A stretch of 64,000 bases of DNA from Cyrtodaria siliqua (lineage: Eukaryota > Mollusca > Bivalvia > Adapedonta > Hiatellidae). Position numbers and translations under genes: made by a program. The DNA lies in NCBI GenBank assembly GCA_037043455.1, contig JAWPHD010002643.1, positions 183,585 through 247,584 of the forward strand, read 5' to 3'. Below, piece after piece: positions 43,525 to 54,149 of this stretch (position 1 is the stretch's first letter; the number at the start of each line of letters is the position of its first letter). A model generated the notes under the pieces. The model ran no database searches. It had not been told where the DNA came from and was given only the letters and a program-made list of their open reading frames with translations.

Positions 43525-44629
43525 AATAAAACGATGAGCTTTAAAATATAATTAACATGTTACGAGTTCACAAGGCAAAATATGGCATTTAAAAAAATCA
43601 AGGGCCATTACTCTGGTGTTACTTAAGCTGGTCCGATATTGCTGATTTTCAAACTTGTCCTAGCTTTCATTATCAACAATCTGGCTGTTTGGTAAATCTC
43701 AAATCTCAAATACAGAAATGAAGGTTCTAGAGAGTTCGTAAGGCTGAATATGACATTTTCAGCAAAACAGTGTTACTAACCCGATCTGAGTGGTTTACAA
43801 ACGTGTCCAATTAAGCTTTCATTGACATAAAGACCCTGATAAGTTTGACTCACACAATGAACGCAAACAAACTAAATTTAACCATAAAATAAATGAAACA
43901 CAGTAGTAATGGCGCTTTCTTTATTACCAAGCATGCTTCGTTATATATCCCATTGTGAACAATGTTCTACACGAAAAAAATTAACATGTGTCTCTATGTC
44001 CAAAATTGAGGTCTACTCTGTGTTTAAATCGTTAAAATCCGCAGTTTCTACACCCTGTCTCGAAAAACACAGATGGCTACACTGTGACGTTGTTGATTTG
44101 CTTTCTGACCGCGTTTTAAACAATATATTCATAGTCCTAAAGAGTTCTTGCGTGATCGTTTGGGTGTAATTTACTTGTTTTATGTACGTTGGCGTGTATA
44201 TAGCTTACATAAACAGTGATTATAGGATAACACGAGGAAGAAGGTAAGTCAAAGCAAACATTCAAATGGAATATTCATTTGTTCTTCACTGGAAATGGGT
44301 GACATGTTTTAAAAATGCGAATACAGAAATAGCGGGTACATGTTTTACGTCAGTAACCTCTCAAGATTGTTGACATTCGCCATCTTGAAACTTTGTAGCC
44401 TTTGACTGATAAACGGTACACCATCTCACGTAAACGACGGTGTTTACTGATGATTTACTCGAGCGGAAAGATATATTTCCATAGTTGATTATTAATATGT
44501 GACAATTAAACGTTGGTATTAATGGGAAAAATTATGGTCTCATACCTATAACTATATGTATGATCATCTTTAAATATAAAACAAAAATGGCAGAGTTATG
44601 GTGGTAACAAGGTCTTAATTAGCATTTTT
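43525..44629. other. Intronic sequence, nothing firmly recognised
   Basis: 43560-43850 contains weak class A-like phrases (CAAGGGCCATTACTC, AAACTTGTCC, on the minus strand), suggesting an old element. The 86-residue plus frame at 43909-44169 is Ser/Leu/Val-rich, has no family that I recognise and is not called. Confidence 0.4.
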
Positions 44630-45796
44630 AGCTCTACAGGTTGAAGACCAGCAGAGCTTATGGGATGATGTGTTGTCCATCGTCCATCGTCCGTCTGTCG
44701 TCTGTTAACTTGTTCTCGTTAAGACGATAGGGCCTTCAATTTTTATGAAATCTTTACCAAACTTTAACAGGTTGTTAATATTAATGAAAGCTCGGACAAG
44801 TTCGAAAACCAGCCAGATCGGACCAGTAGCGGCGGAGTTATGGCCTTTGATTTAGTTAAAAATGCTCAATTTTGCCTCGTTAATACAATAGGGCCTTCAT
44901 CTTTCACTAGATCTTTACCAAACTTTACTAGATTGTTACTATCAATGAAAGCTGGGACAAGCTCGAAAACCAGCCAGATCGGAACAGTATCGGCGGAGTT
45001 ATGGCCCTTGATTTAGTACAAAATGCTATATTTTACCTCGTTAAGAAGATAGGGCCTTCATTTTTCATCCTATCTTTACCAAACTTTACCGCATTGTTAA
45101 TATCAATGAAAGCTCGGACAAGTTTGAAAACCAGCCATATCGGACCGGTAACAGCGGAGTTATGGCCCTTGATTTAATAAAAAATGCTATATTTTGCTTC
45201 GTTAAGACGATAAGGCCTTCATTTTTCATCCGATCTTTACCGAACTTTATCAGATTGTTAATGTCTATGAAAGCTAGGTCAAAATCGAAAACTAGCCAGA
45301 TCGGACCAGCAACCACGGAGTTATGGCCCTTGATTTTGTTAAAAATGCTATAATTTGCCTCGTCAAATGATAGGGCCTTCATTTTGCATCTGATTTTTAT
45401 CTAACTTTACCAGATTGTATGACTTTCTTTTTTCATATAATTTATTTTGAATTTTTTTTTTTTTTGAATTTTTTGAATTTATTTTTTTGAATTTTTTGAT
45501 TATTTGATTTCATAAAAATATTTTTGTTGGACCAGTAACAGAGGAGTTATGGCTCTTGATTTAGTTGTGCTATTAAAAATGCTATATTTTGCCTCGTTAA
45601 TACGGTAGGGCCTCCATTTTTCATCTGATCTTTACCAAACTTGACCAGATTCTTTAGTTATGACCCTTGATTTAGTCAAAAAGCTATTTTTTGCCCGAAA
45701 CTTTCAAAAAAACGTAAATGGCAGTCCCTCGCTTCATTGATGTAATAAGAGCCATGTTAGCAAGTAGAGCGTCCACAGGCCCTCTTGGGCCTCTTG
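44630..45796 (+). mobile_element. Family 1 element, complete (1i)
   Basis: 5' AGCTCTACAGG..CCAGCAGAGC, TTATGGGATGATG, CCATCGTCCGTC, then about six class A monomers (CATCCGATCTTTACC, AACCAGCCAGATCGGACC, GAGTTATGGCCCTTGATTTA). An AT-rich expansion lies at 45425-45520. The 3' side has AAGTAGAGCGTCC, hairpin AGGCCCTCTTGGGCCT (45777-45792) and CTTG. It lies in the same intron as 6b, antisense to the gene. It meets element 1k tail to tail at 45797. Confidence 0.75.
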
Positions 45797-46558
45797 TTTG
45801 CAGATTCAAAGGCAGATAACTCAGTTTGATACCATCGGATATAAATTGTTAAAAAAAACTGTTAAAGGTATATATTATTTACTCTCTGTGTTTGGTTAAG
45901 ATAAGATGGAAAATTAAAGAACTTGTCAAATTATGAAATTTCGATAATTCAAGGACCATAACTCCGCTACTGGCGATTGAATCTGTCTGGTTCAAAAACT
46001 TGTACGAGATGTTTTAGATATATAGCTGTGTGCAAGTTTGAGTAAGATCGGATAAAAATGTAGATGCTAGAGTGCCCATAAGGCAAAAGTGCATTTTTGC
46101 CAATTTAAAGACAGAAAACTCAGCTTGAAGCAATCGAATCTGGCTCGTTCAAGAACTCATCCGAAATCTTATGGATATGTAACAACTTATGCTTTGTTTT
46201 GCCAATTCAAGGGCAGATAACTCAGCTATTAATTGAATATGGCTGGTTCAACAACTCATCCGAGATATTGTGGATGTATAACTACTGTGTAAGTTTGGTT
46301 AAGATCGGAGAAGCTAGAATGCTCACAAGGCAAAATTATGCATTTTTGCCAATTCAAGGGCAGATAACTCAGCTATTTGGCTGGTTCGAAAAGTAGTCCG
46401 AGATATAATTGATACATGTGTAAGTTTGGTTAAGATTGAAAAATGGAGAGGCCAGCAAGCCCACAAGAAAACAGCAGACGGACGAACGTACTCACGAGGA
46501 GGTGACGACGGACAACACGTCATCACATAAGCTCGTCTGGACTTCGGTTAGTAGAGCT
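45797..46558 (-). mobile_element. Family 1-like element on minus strand (1k), 3' end missing
   Basis: On the minus strand it starts AGCTCTACTAACCG and folds on CCAGACGAGC, then TTATGTGATGACGTG, TTGTCCGTCGTCACC. About four units of a different monomer follow (class G, plus strand: AATTCAAGGGCAGATAACTC, GCTGGTTCAA, GTAAGTTTGGTTAAGAT). No inverted copy or hairpin at the left side, where it abuts 1i. Its 5' end lies 34 bp inside the intron from the donor of the exon ending at 46593. Confidence 0.65.
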
Positions 46559-46592
46559 AAAATGTTTGTAGTATTAAAGTGCAATTAGAAAC

Positions 46593-46759
46593 CTCTAAAT
46601 GTTGTTTTCTGTCCCGGTAAGGAATAATGATAGCAGTTTTCTCCCTTGGTTCGCAGTCACGTGGTCGAAATCTCCCGCCCTTTTGAACAACCATCATCTC
46701 TTCTTTTTTCAGTTTAACCCACGATATATCCATGTTTGGAGCAATCTTCATCTCACCCA
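46593..46759 (-). CDS. B4GALT-like: Beta-1,4-galactosyltransferase-like gene, first exon found
   Basis: Acceptor TTTATTTACAG, 167 bp, entering after one base of a codon and leaving in phase 0. It reads [17 protein letters not shown], then [19 protein letters not shown] and [10 protein letters not shown]. This is the start of the GT7 catalytic domain: GG-x-[YF]-x-P-x-x-C-x-P-x-x-K-x-AI-IIP-[YF]-R-[DN]-R, with the conserved Cys and the UDP-binding PYRDR. The donor is GAG|GTTTCT, weaker than usual, but frame and homology fix it. Exons for the cytoplasmic tail, membrane anchor and stem should lie above 46759; I could not identify them. Confidence 0.9.
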
Positions 46760-47397
46760 CTGTAAATAAAAATATTGAAGTTATGTTCTGATATATAATA
46801 AATGCAAAGTTTTTGATACCTCAGCATGGGTTGATTCAACCCCAATTAAATCGCATAGTCTTGAATAAAAGTAACTTTCTTTGGTTTAAACATATTCACA
46901 TTGATTGCATGCTTGAGTTATAATTGTCTGATATCATCTTTTTTAAGTGACTGTTTTCGCATAGGCTTACATTATAGCCTTTTGACCCCTATTTTTCAAT
47001 GACATAGACTGAAAAAACTTAACGCTTCTTAAAACACTATCTTAAGATACACTCAAAAATTTCCAGCAAATTGGGGATAATGTAATGCTTTTAGCCTCTT
47101 AAATAGTTTACTGAAAATGAACACACTCCAGAATGGCAGTAAGTGTGTGTAAGCAGTTTAAAATTGGAGCTATATGCGTAAAGGATACTGTATACAATTC
47201 CTACTTACTCAATTTTTTAACTAATTTTCTTATTTTATATATATATTAGAACAGGTTTGTGATAAGTATTTTGTTTCGACCCATAGTTTGTAAAAAAACA
47301 CAAAAAACAATTTAAATTGATACATCTTTTGAGAATTACCCTGCCTGTATATAAAATATGAAGTGTGCTGATAAAACACATAACATGATCGAAGTCC
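46760..47397. other. Unassigned sequence
   Basis: Presumed upstream intron of the galactosyltransferase gene. No exon, RNA gene or repeat end recognised. Confidence 0.4.
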
Positions 47398-47915
47398 GCT
47401 TAAAGCGACACTGTCCGTAAGTAAGCAGATATTGAGCATAACCAAATAACTGTCTGACTTTTATTCAGTGAAATGTATACACGAAAACATGAGCATAGAC
47501 CCTAAAAAGTCTGTAGTAATACATTCGTGAGTGAAAAAAAAGAAGCTTTAATTATTATTTGTAAAAGTGGGACCCACCATATTTACCTTTTCTGCGATCA
47601 CGTGACTTCCATTAGCGCATTAAGTTTTCACCATAGTATGTATTGCGTTATATGTATAGCCCGGTTAGCTCAGTCAGGTGCGATGTCAACTTACTTTACG
47701 CTCACACTCACTAGTATTACCGCGAGTGTAATTTTAGTTTGGGCTGCGAGTTCAAACGCCTGAAGCAGTTTCTCTTTTTTTTGTACCGCGATTGAATTCT
47801 TTCAAACAATCTTGCTTTTAATTAGTAAATATTCAATAATGTTTGGTGTGTAATGTTTGCGAACATAATTAGTGTGTGTTTTATAAGCTAAAAGTTACGG
47901 ACATTGTCCCTTTAA
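47398..47915. mobile_element. Inverted-terminus element with TTAA-like ends and a tRNA-like core
   Basis: Bounded on the left by CTTAAAGCGACACTGTCCGT and on the right by ACGGACATTGTCCCTTTAAAG, which are inverted copies of about 20 bp with a few changes. The right half carries a tRNA-like promoter region (A box TTAGCTCAGTCAGG near 47664, B box-like GAGTTCAAACGCC near 47749). Then come ATTGAATTCTTTCAAACAATC, TTAGTAAATATTCAATAATG and TTTATAAGCTAAAAGTTACG. A diverged copy of that right half is at 58441-58680. It may be a SINE captured between terminal repeats, or a SINE whose tail resembles them. Confidence 0.5.
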
Positions 47916-49009
47916 AGATATAAACTTCTTAAAATTGAAATATTATTTTAAAATAAAGCATTTACCCATTTCTTGCAGATTCTCCGTTTATAAGGAAATG
48001 AAACATGTATAATCATAAATTATCTCCCTTTTAATTGCATATTGTTTGAAATTCAAGTAACTGTAATTCAGCGTTAACATTAAACTTTCGAAAATGTCTT
48101 TTGCAAACGCATTTGTAGTGGTAATTCTGGTAAAACTTGATGTCAAAATAATTTTAGCTGGCATATATTAGAATTAGGAACATCGAAAGCTGCACTAATT
48201 CGAAGTACTTAACAAAGTCTTATATGCTCAGTTGTGTAAGTGATATAACTTATTTCTAAGAAAACACATCGACTTGATTTAAAATATTTTCATGCAATCA
48301 GAGCAGACGATTTACACTCGTTATTTTGCAGTTTAACGGTATCTCTTATCAAGCGCGAAATACGCAAAACAATTAAAATATTGTTGACATATTCTTAGGT
48401 GACTAGACCTGTACAACTAACTACGATAACGACTATGACTTCAGACTAAATTCTAAGCACGAGAAAATGTTGGGGACTGATCTCAAAGTTGTATAACACA
48501 ACCTGGATTTTTAGTAGGCTCAGAGGGGTTTGTGTAGAAAAAATCCAATAAAAAAATCCAATTAAAAAATACATATTATTTCTATTTCATTTCTGTCACT
48601 ATAATTATATATACGTCATATGCATCGACCTTTCACACTATTTTTCTCAACACAGTCTTCGATACAACCACCCAGACTCGGCTGGAGTTTTAAAGGGGCT
48701 TGCCTGAATAAGTGATCACTAAAAACGTTTTGAGAGGAGGGTACACATCAGATGCAGATCCAAGATTTTGGTTTGAGCATTTGTGTGTGGGAGGGGCGGA
48801 GGTGGGGGCAGCGGAGGCTCTTTCGAAATAAAATGTTTTTCTACATGACGTTTAGTGAAGATGACTAACAGTAGGAATGGCGCGCACCCCAGGTAATCCG
48901 GCATGCATGTTATACTTGGGGGATTTTAGGGGGTCGGTGTGCTGGGTCTGCCTTATCCATGAATCCGCCTTAGTATATGATAAATGCACTTTTATCCCCT
49001 ATGTCTTAC

Positions 49010-49130
49010 CCTAAAATTGCCGCAGTATCCGGGATAGTAAAGACGCTGCGTCTAAAATTGTCTCGCCTCTCACTCCTGCGGGTGCGAATCCCACTGGGAG
49101 CTCGAATTGTCAAGTGAGAAGTGTCAAGTC
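49010..49130 (+). repeat. Possible tRNA-derived SINE head
   Basis: GGTGCGAATCCCACTGGGAG resembles a pol III B box with surrounding arm pairing. An A box-like GATAGTAAAGACGCTGCG lies about 45 bp upstream. No full cloverleaf was folded and no tail is clear, so this is tentative. Confidence 0.3.
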
Positions 49131-49276
49131 TTAATCTGTTTTTTGTGGTGTGGAAAAATATTGATATTTCCTATTTCAGATGGTCTAAATATAATGAGTA
49201 AAACTAAAACTATCCATTTTTTACAATAATATTTATTGCGGGACAGCAATTTGTGCTATCCCAGGTTGCGCACCAG

Positions 49277-49465
49277 GATACATTTAAAGAGTCAAACGGC
49301 AATTTTGCTCTTTTTTTTAAGTCACGGCATTCTTTTTTTTTTTCTTTTTTTTTTTAACTTTTTACACATTTGAATAGTGCAAATAAATTGCTTTACATAT
49401 TCCTAACTATTGATTATTTTGCAACAATAAATATTTTTAAACCTATGGTAGTACTGAAAACTCAA
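49277..49465 (+). mobile_element. Diverged left half of the TTAA-flanked MITE
   Basis: ATTTAAAGAGTCAAACGGCAATTT echoes the left terminal repeat (TTAAAGGGACACAYGGCAATC). The following T-rich stretch and TTGCTTTACATATTCCTAAC, TTTTGCAACAATAAATA, ACCTATGGTA match the copies at 53162 and 59203. The right end was not found. Confidence 0.5.
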
Positions 49466-50779
49466 ATTGTATTACCTTTTATTTCAACATCTGACTTTAC
49501 TGAATACAAAACCCTGTAGGGTTTTGAAAAACTGAAAGATCGTGCAACGCGTGCGCTTATCGCCTTGAATGCACACTAGAACAATCAAATTGATCAGCTA
49601 ACCCTAACATCGAATGGATGAGGCCGCCACTATTGAAGGTTAGTTTTTTCTTTTACAATGTGTGTAATACATGATTGCTCATTTATTAAGGAATTGTTTC
49701 GCATTTTCTTCGGCGTTTATGCGGTTTTAAACGTCAATAGTAAATGGCGTAATCCACGCATCGCGTTAGTGTTTTATGGTAAATTTGCCATTGATTACCG
49801 ACGTACAGGTCTATTGAGACTTGTGAATGTTTTGTCGCTAATATACATATAATAGTAATGATTACATGCTACAATAGACTGGTTTATGAAAACGTCATTT
49901 CAGCAAGTGAAATGGTAACCTTTCAACATTACAAAATATGTGTTTATACCATTCAAGTTTTTCAGACGAGTTCTCTAGGAATTCAAGTTGTAAAGCATGC
50001 TTATTGCCACTTACATGAGTCAGTCTGTTAACCATAGACAGATATAAAACCCATATAAGAGTCAGCTGCCTTCGGCAGCTAAATAAAAGTATTGAGCCGT
50101 GAAGTTGGGACAATTTTATTTGAAATTCAGATTTATACGGTGTTTGTTTAATGTGTATAAACGGTAAATACTTATCTAACGATATAAAGTTGAAATGCAC
50201 ATATGCTATTCAATTACAAGCTACTACAGAATCGAGTATAAAGGCTGTTACTTTCGTATTACAAAGCTGTATATATTACACGGCTGGTTATGGTGGAGCA
50301 AAAGTGCTCCATCGCCACTTCCGAGGGAGTTCCAACGCCAAAAAATAAAGACAAACAATGTGGATATACTTGCTATTTCTTCGTTAAATACAATGTAGTT
50401 TATTTGTATTGATATGCAAAATGGGAATGCAGTTTCGTGTGGTTATGTTTAAGCATCGCACGCGACCCGTAAACATTCTCGAAAGATGTCTAATTTGACG
50501 TCAGGGACTTTTAGCCCTTTCGAACTTTGCTGTTTTTCTCAACCTGATCGTCGCCACCGACCATTTCCCCATTTCTTTGCTTATTTACGCTACATATTGA
50601 CAGGAACACATCAAATATCAACCAGTAGGTGTCCGTATATTGCATGTTGACAAAATAATAACACGGAGAACGTTTTACGGGGAGAAATACTATTTACGTA
50701 CCAAAATCATTCAGACCCTATTGAATTTTACCAAAATTATCCGCCCTTTTATACTTAAAATTTCTTATTTCATTTATTA

Positions 50780-51170
50780 GATTTTCAGTTTTTGAGGAAA
50801 TACCATATAAAGTCTCCTTTTAGAAATCATTTAGTTCATTCACGGCGCAGGGGGTTTCCCTCTATTAATAAGTGCAATACAAAGAGGTGCAGTTGTTGCA
50901 ATTATTTATCTTGCAAGTCCAAGGGTAAGTGTGAGGGTTGGTGCACCCTAGAACCGGTTAAAACCCCCAGTGGCCTACTTTGCAACTGACCGTTCCAAGG
51001 CGGTAGCCCTATTGTCAACCCTTTTGTGTTTGTGTTGTCTTTTGCATTTAATATTGCCTTTGCCTTCTTGTTTGTCTGTTTGCGTGTTTGTTTCTGTGTT
51101 TTGTGGTTGAATGTCCTCCTTGAATGCTACTTTCCCTGTCCGATCTTTTTGTATTTCTTAATAAATGAAA
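50780..51170 (+). mobile_element. Retroelement C-terminal fragment plus tail
   Basis: The frame covering 50792-50927 reads SFRNHLVHSRRRGFPSINK then CNTKRCSCCNYLSCKSK, a Cys-rich motif that I associate from memory with C-terminal regions of some metazoan retroelement proteins. At 50927 it passes directly into the block GGTAAGTGTGAGGGTTGG, CACCCTAGAACCGGTTAAAA, CCGTTCCAAGGCGGTAGCCC seen at 14388 and 61985. It lies in the spacer of the foldback element. Family not determined. Confidence 0.5.
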
Positions 51171-51179
51171 AATAATTCT

Positions 51180-51545
51180 GGTAAAATGCATAAAAGAGTT
51201 ATGGTGCTTGTCACATATGGTTGTGTAATGATGATAAATACGTATGCCAAGTTTAAAAGGTTTTGGTCAAATGTTGTTTGGAATATGCCTGTACATTCAA
51301 CATTTTAACTGAAAAATCGAATTTAAAAAAAAGAGATTATTCAGACAAAATACAGATCTTGTCATATACTATTTTGTAATAATAAGGAACATGTGTGCCA
51401 AGTTTCAAAGCTTTGGGATAACGATATTTTGGGAAATGCGGAAAATATAAATTAACCAAAAACTTCAACAAAAATGTCAAAACGCGTAGACGAACATACA
51501 TACATACAGACAGACAGACAGACATATAGATTTACAAATCCGGCT
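51180..51545 (-). repeat. Two satellite-like monomers with GACA microsatellite
   Basis: Two diverged units of about 150-170 bp (AAAGAGTTATGGTGCTTGTC / ACAAAATACAGATCTTGTC; ATGCCAAGTTTAAAAGG / GTGCCAAGTTTCAAAGC). Then AACGCGTAGACGAACATAC, (CATA)3 and (GACA)4. Read on the minus strand this is the opening of a HINE-like element (CTGT microsatellite, then monomers), but no terminal structure was found. Confidence 0.45.
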
Positions 51546-52283
51546 AAAATCTGTCCACAACAGACATATTTGCATGAATATGATGACGTCATATACGAAA
51601 CCAGTACATAGTTGATGCACCAATGATGTGGTATGTAAATTGTGTTTAAAACAACAGATACACAGGGTAAAACAATGACATCCTTGTCATTATTGTTATC
51701 TCCAAAGCACTGGAACTATCTCTGTGGCATTGGAACTATCTCTGTGACATTGGAACTATCTCTTTTAAGAAATCTTGTCAACAGACAAATATACGGACAC
51801 CTACAGGTTGATATTTGATGTTTAATGTCGATATGTAACGTAAATAGGCAAACAAATGGGTAAAAACGTCCGTGCCGTCGATCAGGTTGAGAAACAACTG
51901 CAAAGTTCGAAAGGGCTAAAAGTCCCTCGTGTCAAATGAGGCATCTTTCGAGAAAAAAATTGCGCCGTGTGTGAATTTAAACATAACCACACGGAACTGC
52001 ATTCCCGGATTTTTCATATCAAGGCAAATAAAAAGAATTAACGAAGAAATAGCAAGAATATCCACCTTTTTTGCCTTTAATTTTGTCTTTGGAACTACCT
52101 CGGAAGTGGCTATGGAACACTTCTACATACACCTCCAAATGGAGGTAGCTCCACTGATTACCAGCCGTGTATTAGTGAAATAAAAATTAGAAGTACTCAC
52201 CTGCACTCGGGATGTGCTGTATATATATAGTTTGTTTTCCACGGGAAAACCAAGGCAATGCCACGTATCCGTCACCGGAAGTA

Positions 52284-52763
52284 CACTCAAGTGATATGAA
52301 AACGCAACACGGGAATTTCCGCTATATATTGTATGTACAATATGCTGCTTTTAATCGAATGGTACATGGCTACGTAAGACCTTTCCTTTTGGAAAAAATA
52401 CTAAAACAACAAATAATACAGCAAATAGTATTCCTTCAATGTTTCATTATTCACAGAGTAGGCGTTTGGCTCAATTATATGAGCAAACTTAGGATGCAAC
52501 ATTTTGCAAACTATTTACGTTAAATACAGTACTGAACTAGCTCAATTTTTCAAAGAGCTACTTCAACATTTATGAAGTTCTTGTTACAAAGTGTAGTGTG
52601 ATTAAAACGTCTACAACATCACAGTTGTGTCCTTTCTCTAGTTAACTGCAACTTTCTTTTTAAAAAACATCGGATTTCTTTGGAATATTATGTGCAATTA
52701 AGTGTGCAGTATATACAATATATAGCGGAAATTCCCGTGTTGCGTTTTCAGATCACTTGAGTG
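52284..52763. mobile_element. MITE with about 50-bp terminal inverted repeats and TA flanks
   Basis: Left terminus CACTCAAGTGATATGAAAAC, GCAACACGGGAATTTCCGC, TATATATTGTA; the right terminus is its reverse complement with two or three changes, ending CTTGAGTG. TA flanks both ends, as expected of Tc1/mariner-type insertion. The interior has no coding frame and resembles 30890-31135. Confidence 0.75.
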
Positions 52764-52924
52764 TATATATGGTATTTAATTAATAAACAAATTAGACTTT
52801 TACAACACAATGCTCGGCTTCATAGGTCTTATTTTCCGAAGGCAGTCTACAAATTCAATGTTACCTATACATGTATACGTATGCACCCGTTTCATTGTAA
52901 ACACAGTGATTATATAATGTTACC

Positions 52925-53035
52925 TATACCTGCATAGGGAAGGGCCGTAACTAATGTGGGTAGCACTTGTGGCCCGACCCGATTGCATTGTACTTGTACA
53001 TATATGGCAATAAAATATGTTTAAATCAATCAAAC
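52925..53035 (+). repeat. Dispersed tail unit (CTTGTGGCCCGACCC), copy 2
   Basis: GGGCCGTAACTAATGTGGG, AGCACTTGTGGCCCGACCC, ATATGGCAATAAAATATG, TTTAAATCAATCAAA. It matches 41362-41490. The AATC-like end suggests a retroposon 3' terminus. Confidence 0.6.
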
Positions 53036-53161
53036 CTATACCTGCATACGTATGCACCCGTTTCATTGTAAACACAGTGATTCAAGTGTTATCAACGAAC
53101 GATCTACTCCGATATATCATATAACGTCTGCCTATTCAATACTGTTAATTAACGCATTTAA

Positions 53162-54145
53162 AGGGACACATGGCAATCTTGATTTTTCAAAAACTCGCGG
53201 TGTCCCGTTAGTTTTTATACACAACATGTTTTAGTTCAATCATTAATACTAATTATAAGAATAGTATAAACCAAATTGTTTTTGCATATTACTGAATTTT
53301 GATAATATTGCACCAATAATATATTTCAACATTTGACATAAGAAAAGTAAAAAATCTAAATTTTATTTAATGATATGCAAGCCGGTTTAAAGTCAAAATG
53401 TTACTTCATCAATAAAAAGAGAAGCCAATATTGATGTTTGACCACCTGCTATCTTCACCGCGTGCACGCCGCTGTGTGGGCACTGATGACACTCATGATG
53501 TTTGTATAGGGGTCGCCTTGCCAGCCCTATACGCCATTATTGGTATGAGCACTTTATTCGCGTATTGTGGTCAATACTGGTATTACTGACTTATTACGGT
53601 TTAATAGCTTGAGTGTCATTTGACCAAGAGTGAGGATGTCTCCTGCGTCCGTCACAGCACACATCATCTGATTGCCACACCGGAGTTGGACGTTTGAAGA
53701 CAGAAGTCCGGAGCCGAGAGCTACACCGCCACAGCGGATCGACGCCGAGGATAGAAGACTGAAAACCGAAGACGGAAGATGGCCATCGGGTGGTGTGTGC
53801 GGCGCAGGGGTCATACTGTGATGGGTGTAGTCCTAAAGGGGATCGTTTCCAGTAGCGGATGTAGACAACACCACCTAGACGTCGTCCAGATCCCCCACCT
53901 CACCGCCACAGCGAAAACCACAGAGCGAAAGCGACAACTACCAACATACGATCAACAGAGACAGCAACAACGCAGCACCAGATCAACCAACACACTCATC
54001 TAGAACAGTCCAGACTCTATTGTGCCCATCGCTTCAGGGAATCTCTTGTCGTGTTCGTTGGCGGAAGGACTATAAAACTTAGAAGTACACACACACACAC
54101 ACACACACGCGATGTTTGATAAAAATAAGATTGCCGTGTGTCCCT
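53162..54145 (+). mobile_element. TTAA-flanked MITE with nested retroposon
   Basis: Left terminus AGGGACACATGGCAATCTT, right terminus AAGATTGCCGTGTGTCCCT, inverted with one change, and TTAA on each side (53158-53161, 54146-54149). The body carries AACTCGCGGTGTCCCGTTAG, TTGTTT-like and AAGCCGGTTTAAAGTCAAAATG. Without the nested insertion (53442-54110) the element is about 315 bp. TTAA targets and non-coding structure fit a piggyBac-type MITE; other copies here are 6868, 21872, 49277 and 59203. Confidence 0.75.
53442..54110 (+). mobile_element. Retroposon-like insertion with 9-bp duplication and (AC)n tail
   Basis: 669 bp inside the MITE, flanked by GATGTTTGA at 53433-53441 and 54111-54119. 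The right end is GGACTATAAAACTTAGAAGT followed by (AC)n, a typical simple-repeat tail of a 5'-truncated non-LTR element. Frames at 53554-53814 (minus) and 53779-54003 (plus) show no recognised family. Confidence 0.65.
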
Positions 54146-54149
54146 TTAA

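Larger units (their letters stand above)
50278..52172. mobile_element. Foldback element with about 370-bp terminal inverted repeats
   Basis: The left arm begins ACACGGCTGGTTATGGTGGAGC (with a few bases' uncertainty) and includes CCACTTCCGAGGGAGTTCC, CTTGCTATTTCTTCGTTAA, GTGTGGTTATGTTTAA and GGACTTTTAGCCCTTTCG, to about 50648. The right arm (about 51779-52172) is its reverse complement with scattered changes and ends in CCAGCCGTGT. The 1.13 kb spacer contains a retroelement fragment (50780-51170) and a satellite-like segment (51180-51545). No transposase was recognised. Confidence 0.75.

Noticed and set aside
47658..47765. True tRNA gene
   Set aside because: A and B box-like motifs are present but the spacing (about 75 bp between them) and poor arm pairing do not give a cloverleaf; treated as SINE head.
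49895..50200. Possible 5' exon (101-residue minus frame) of the galactosyltransferase
   Set aside because: No membrane anchor followed by a stem region and no junction compatible with the one-base entry phase of the exon at 46759 could be shown.
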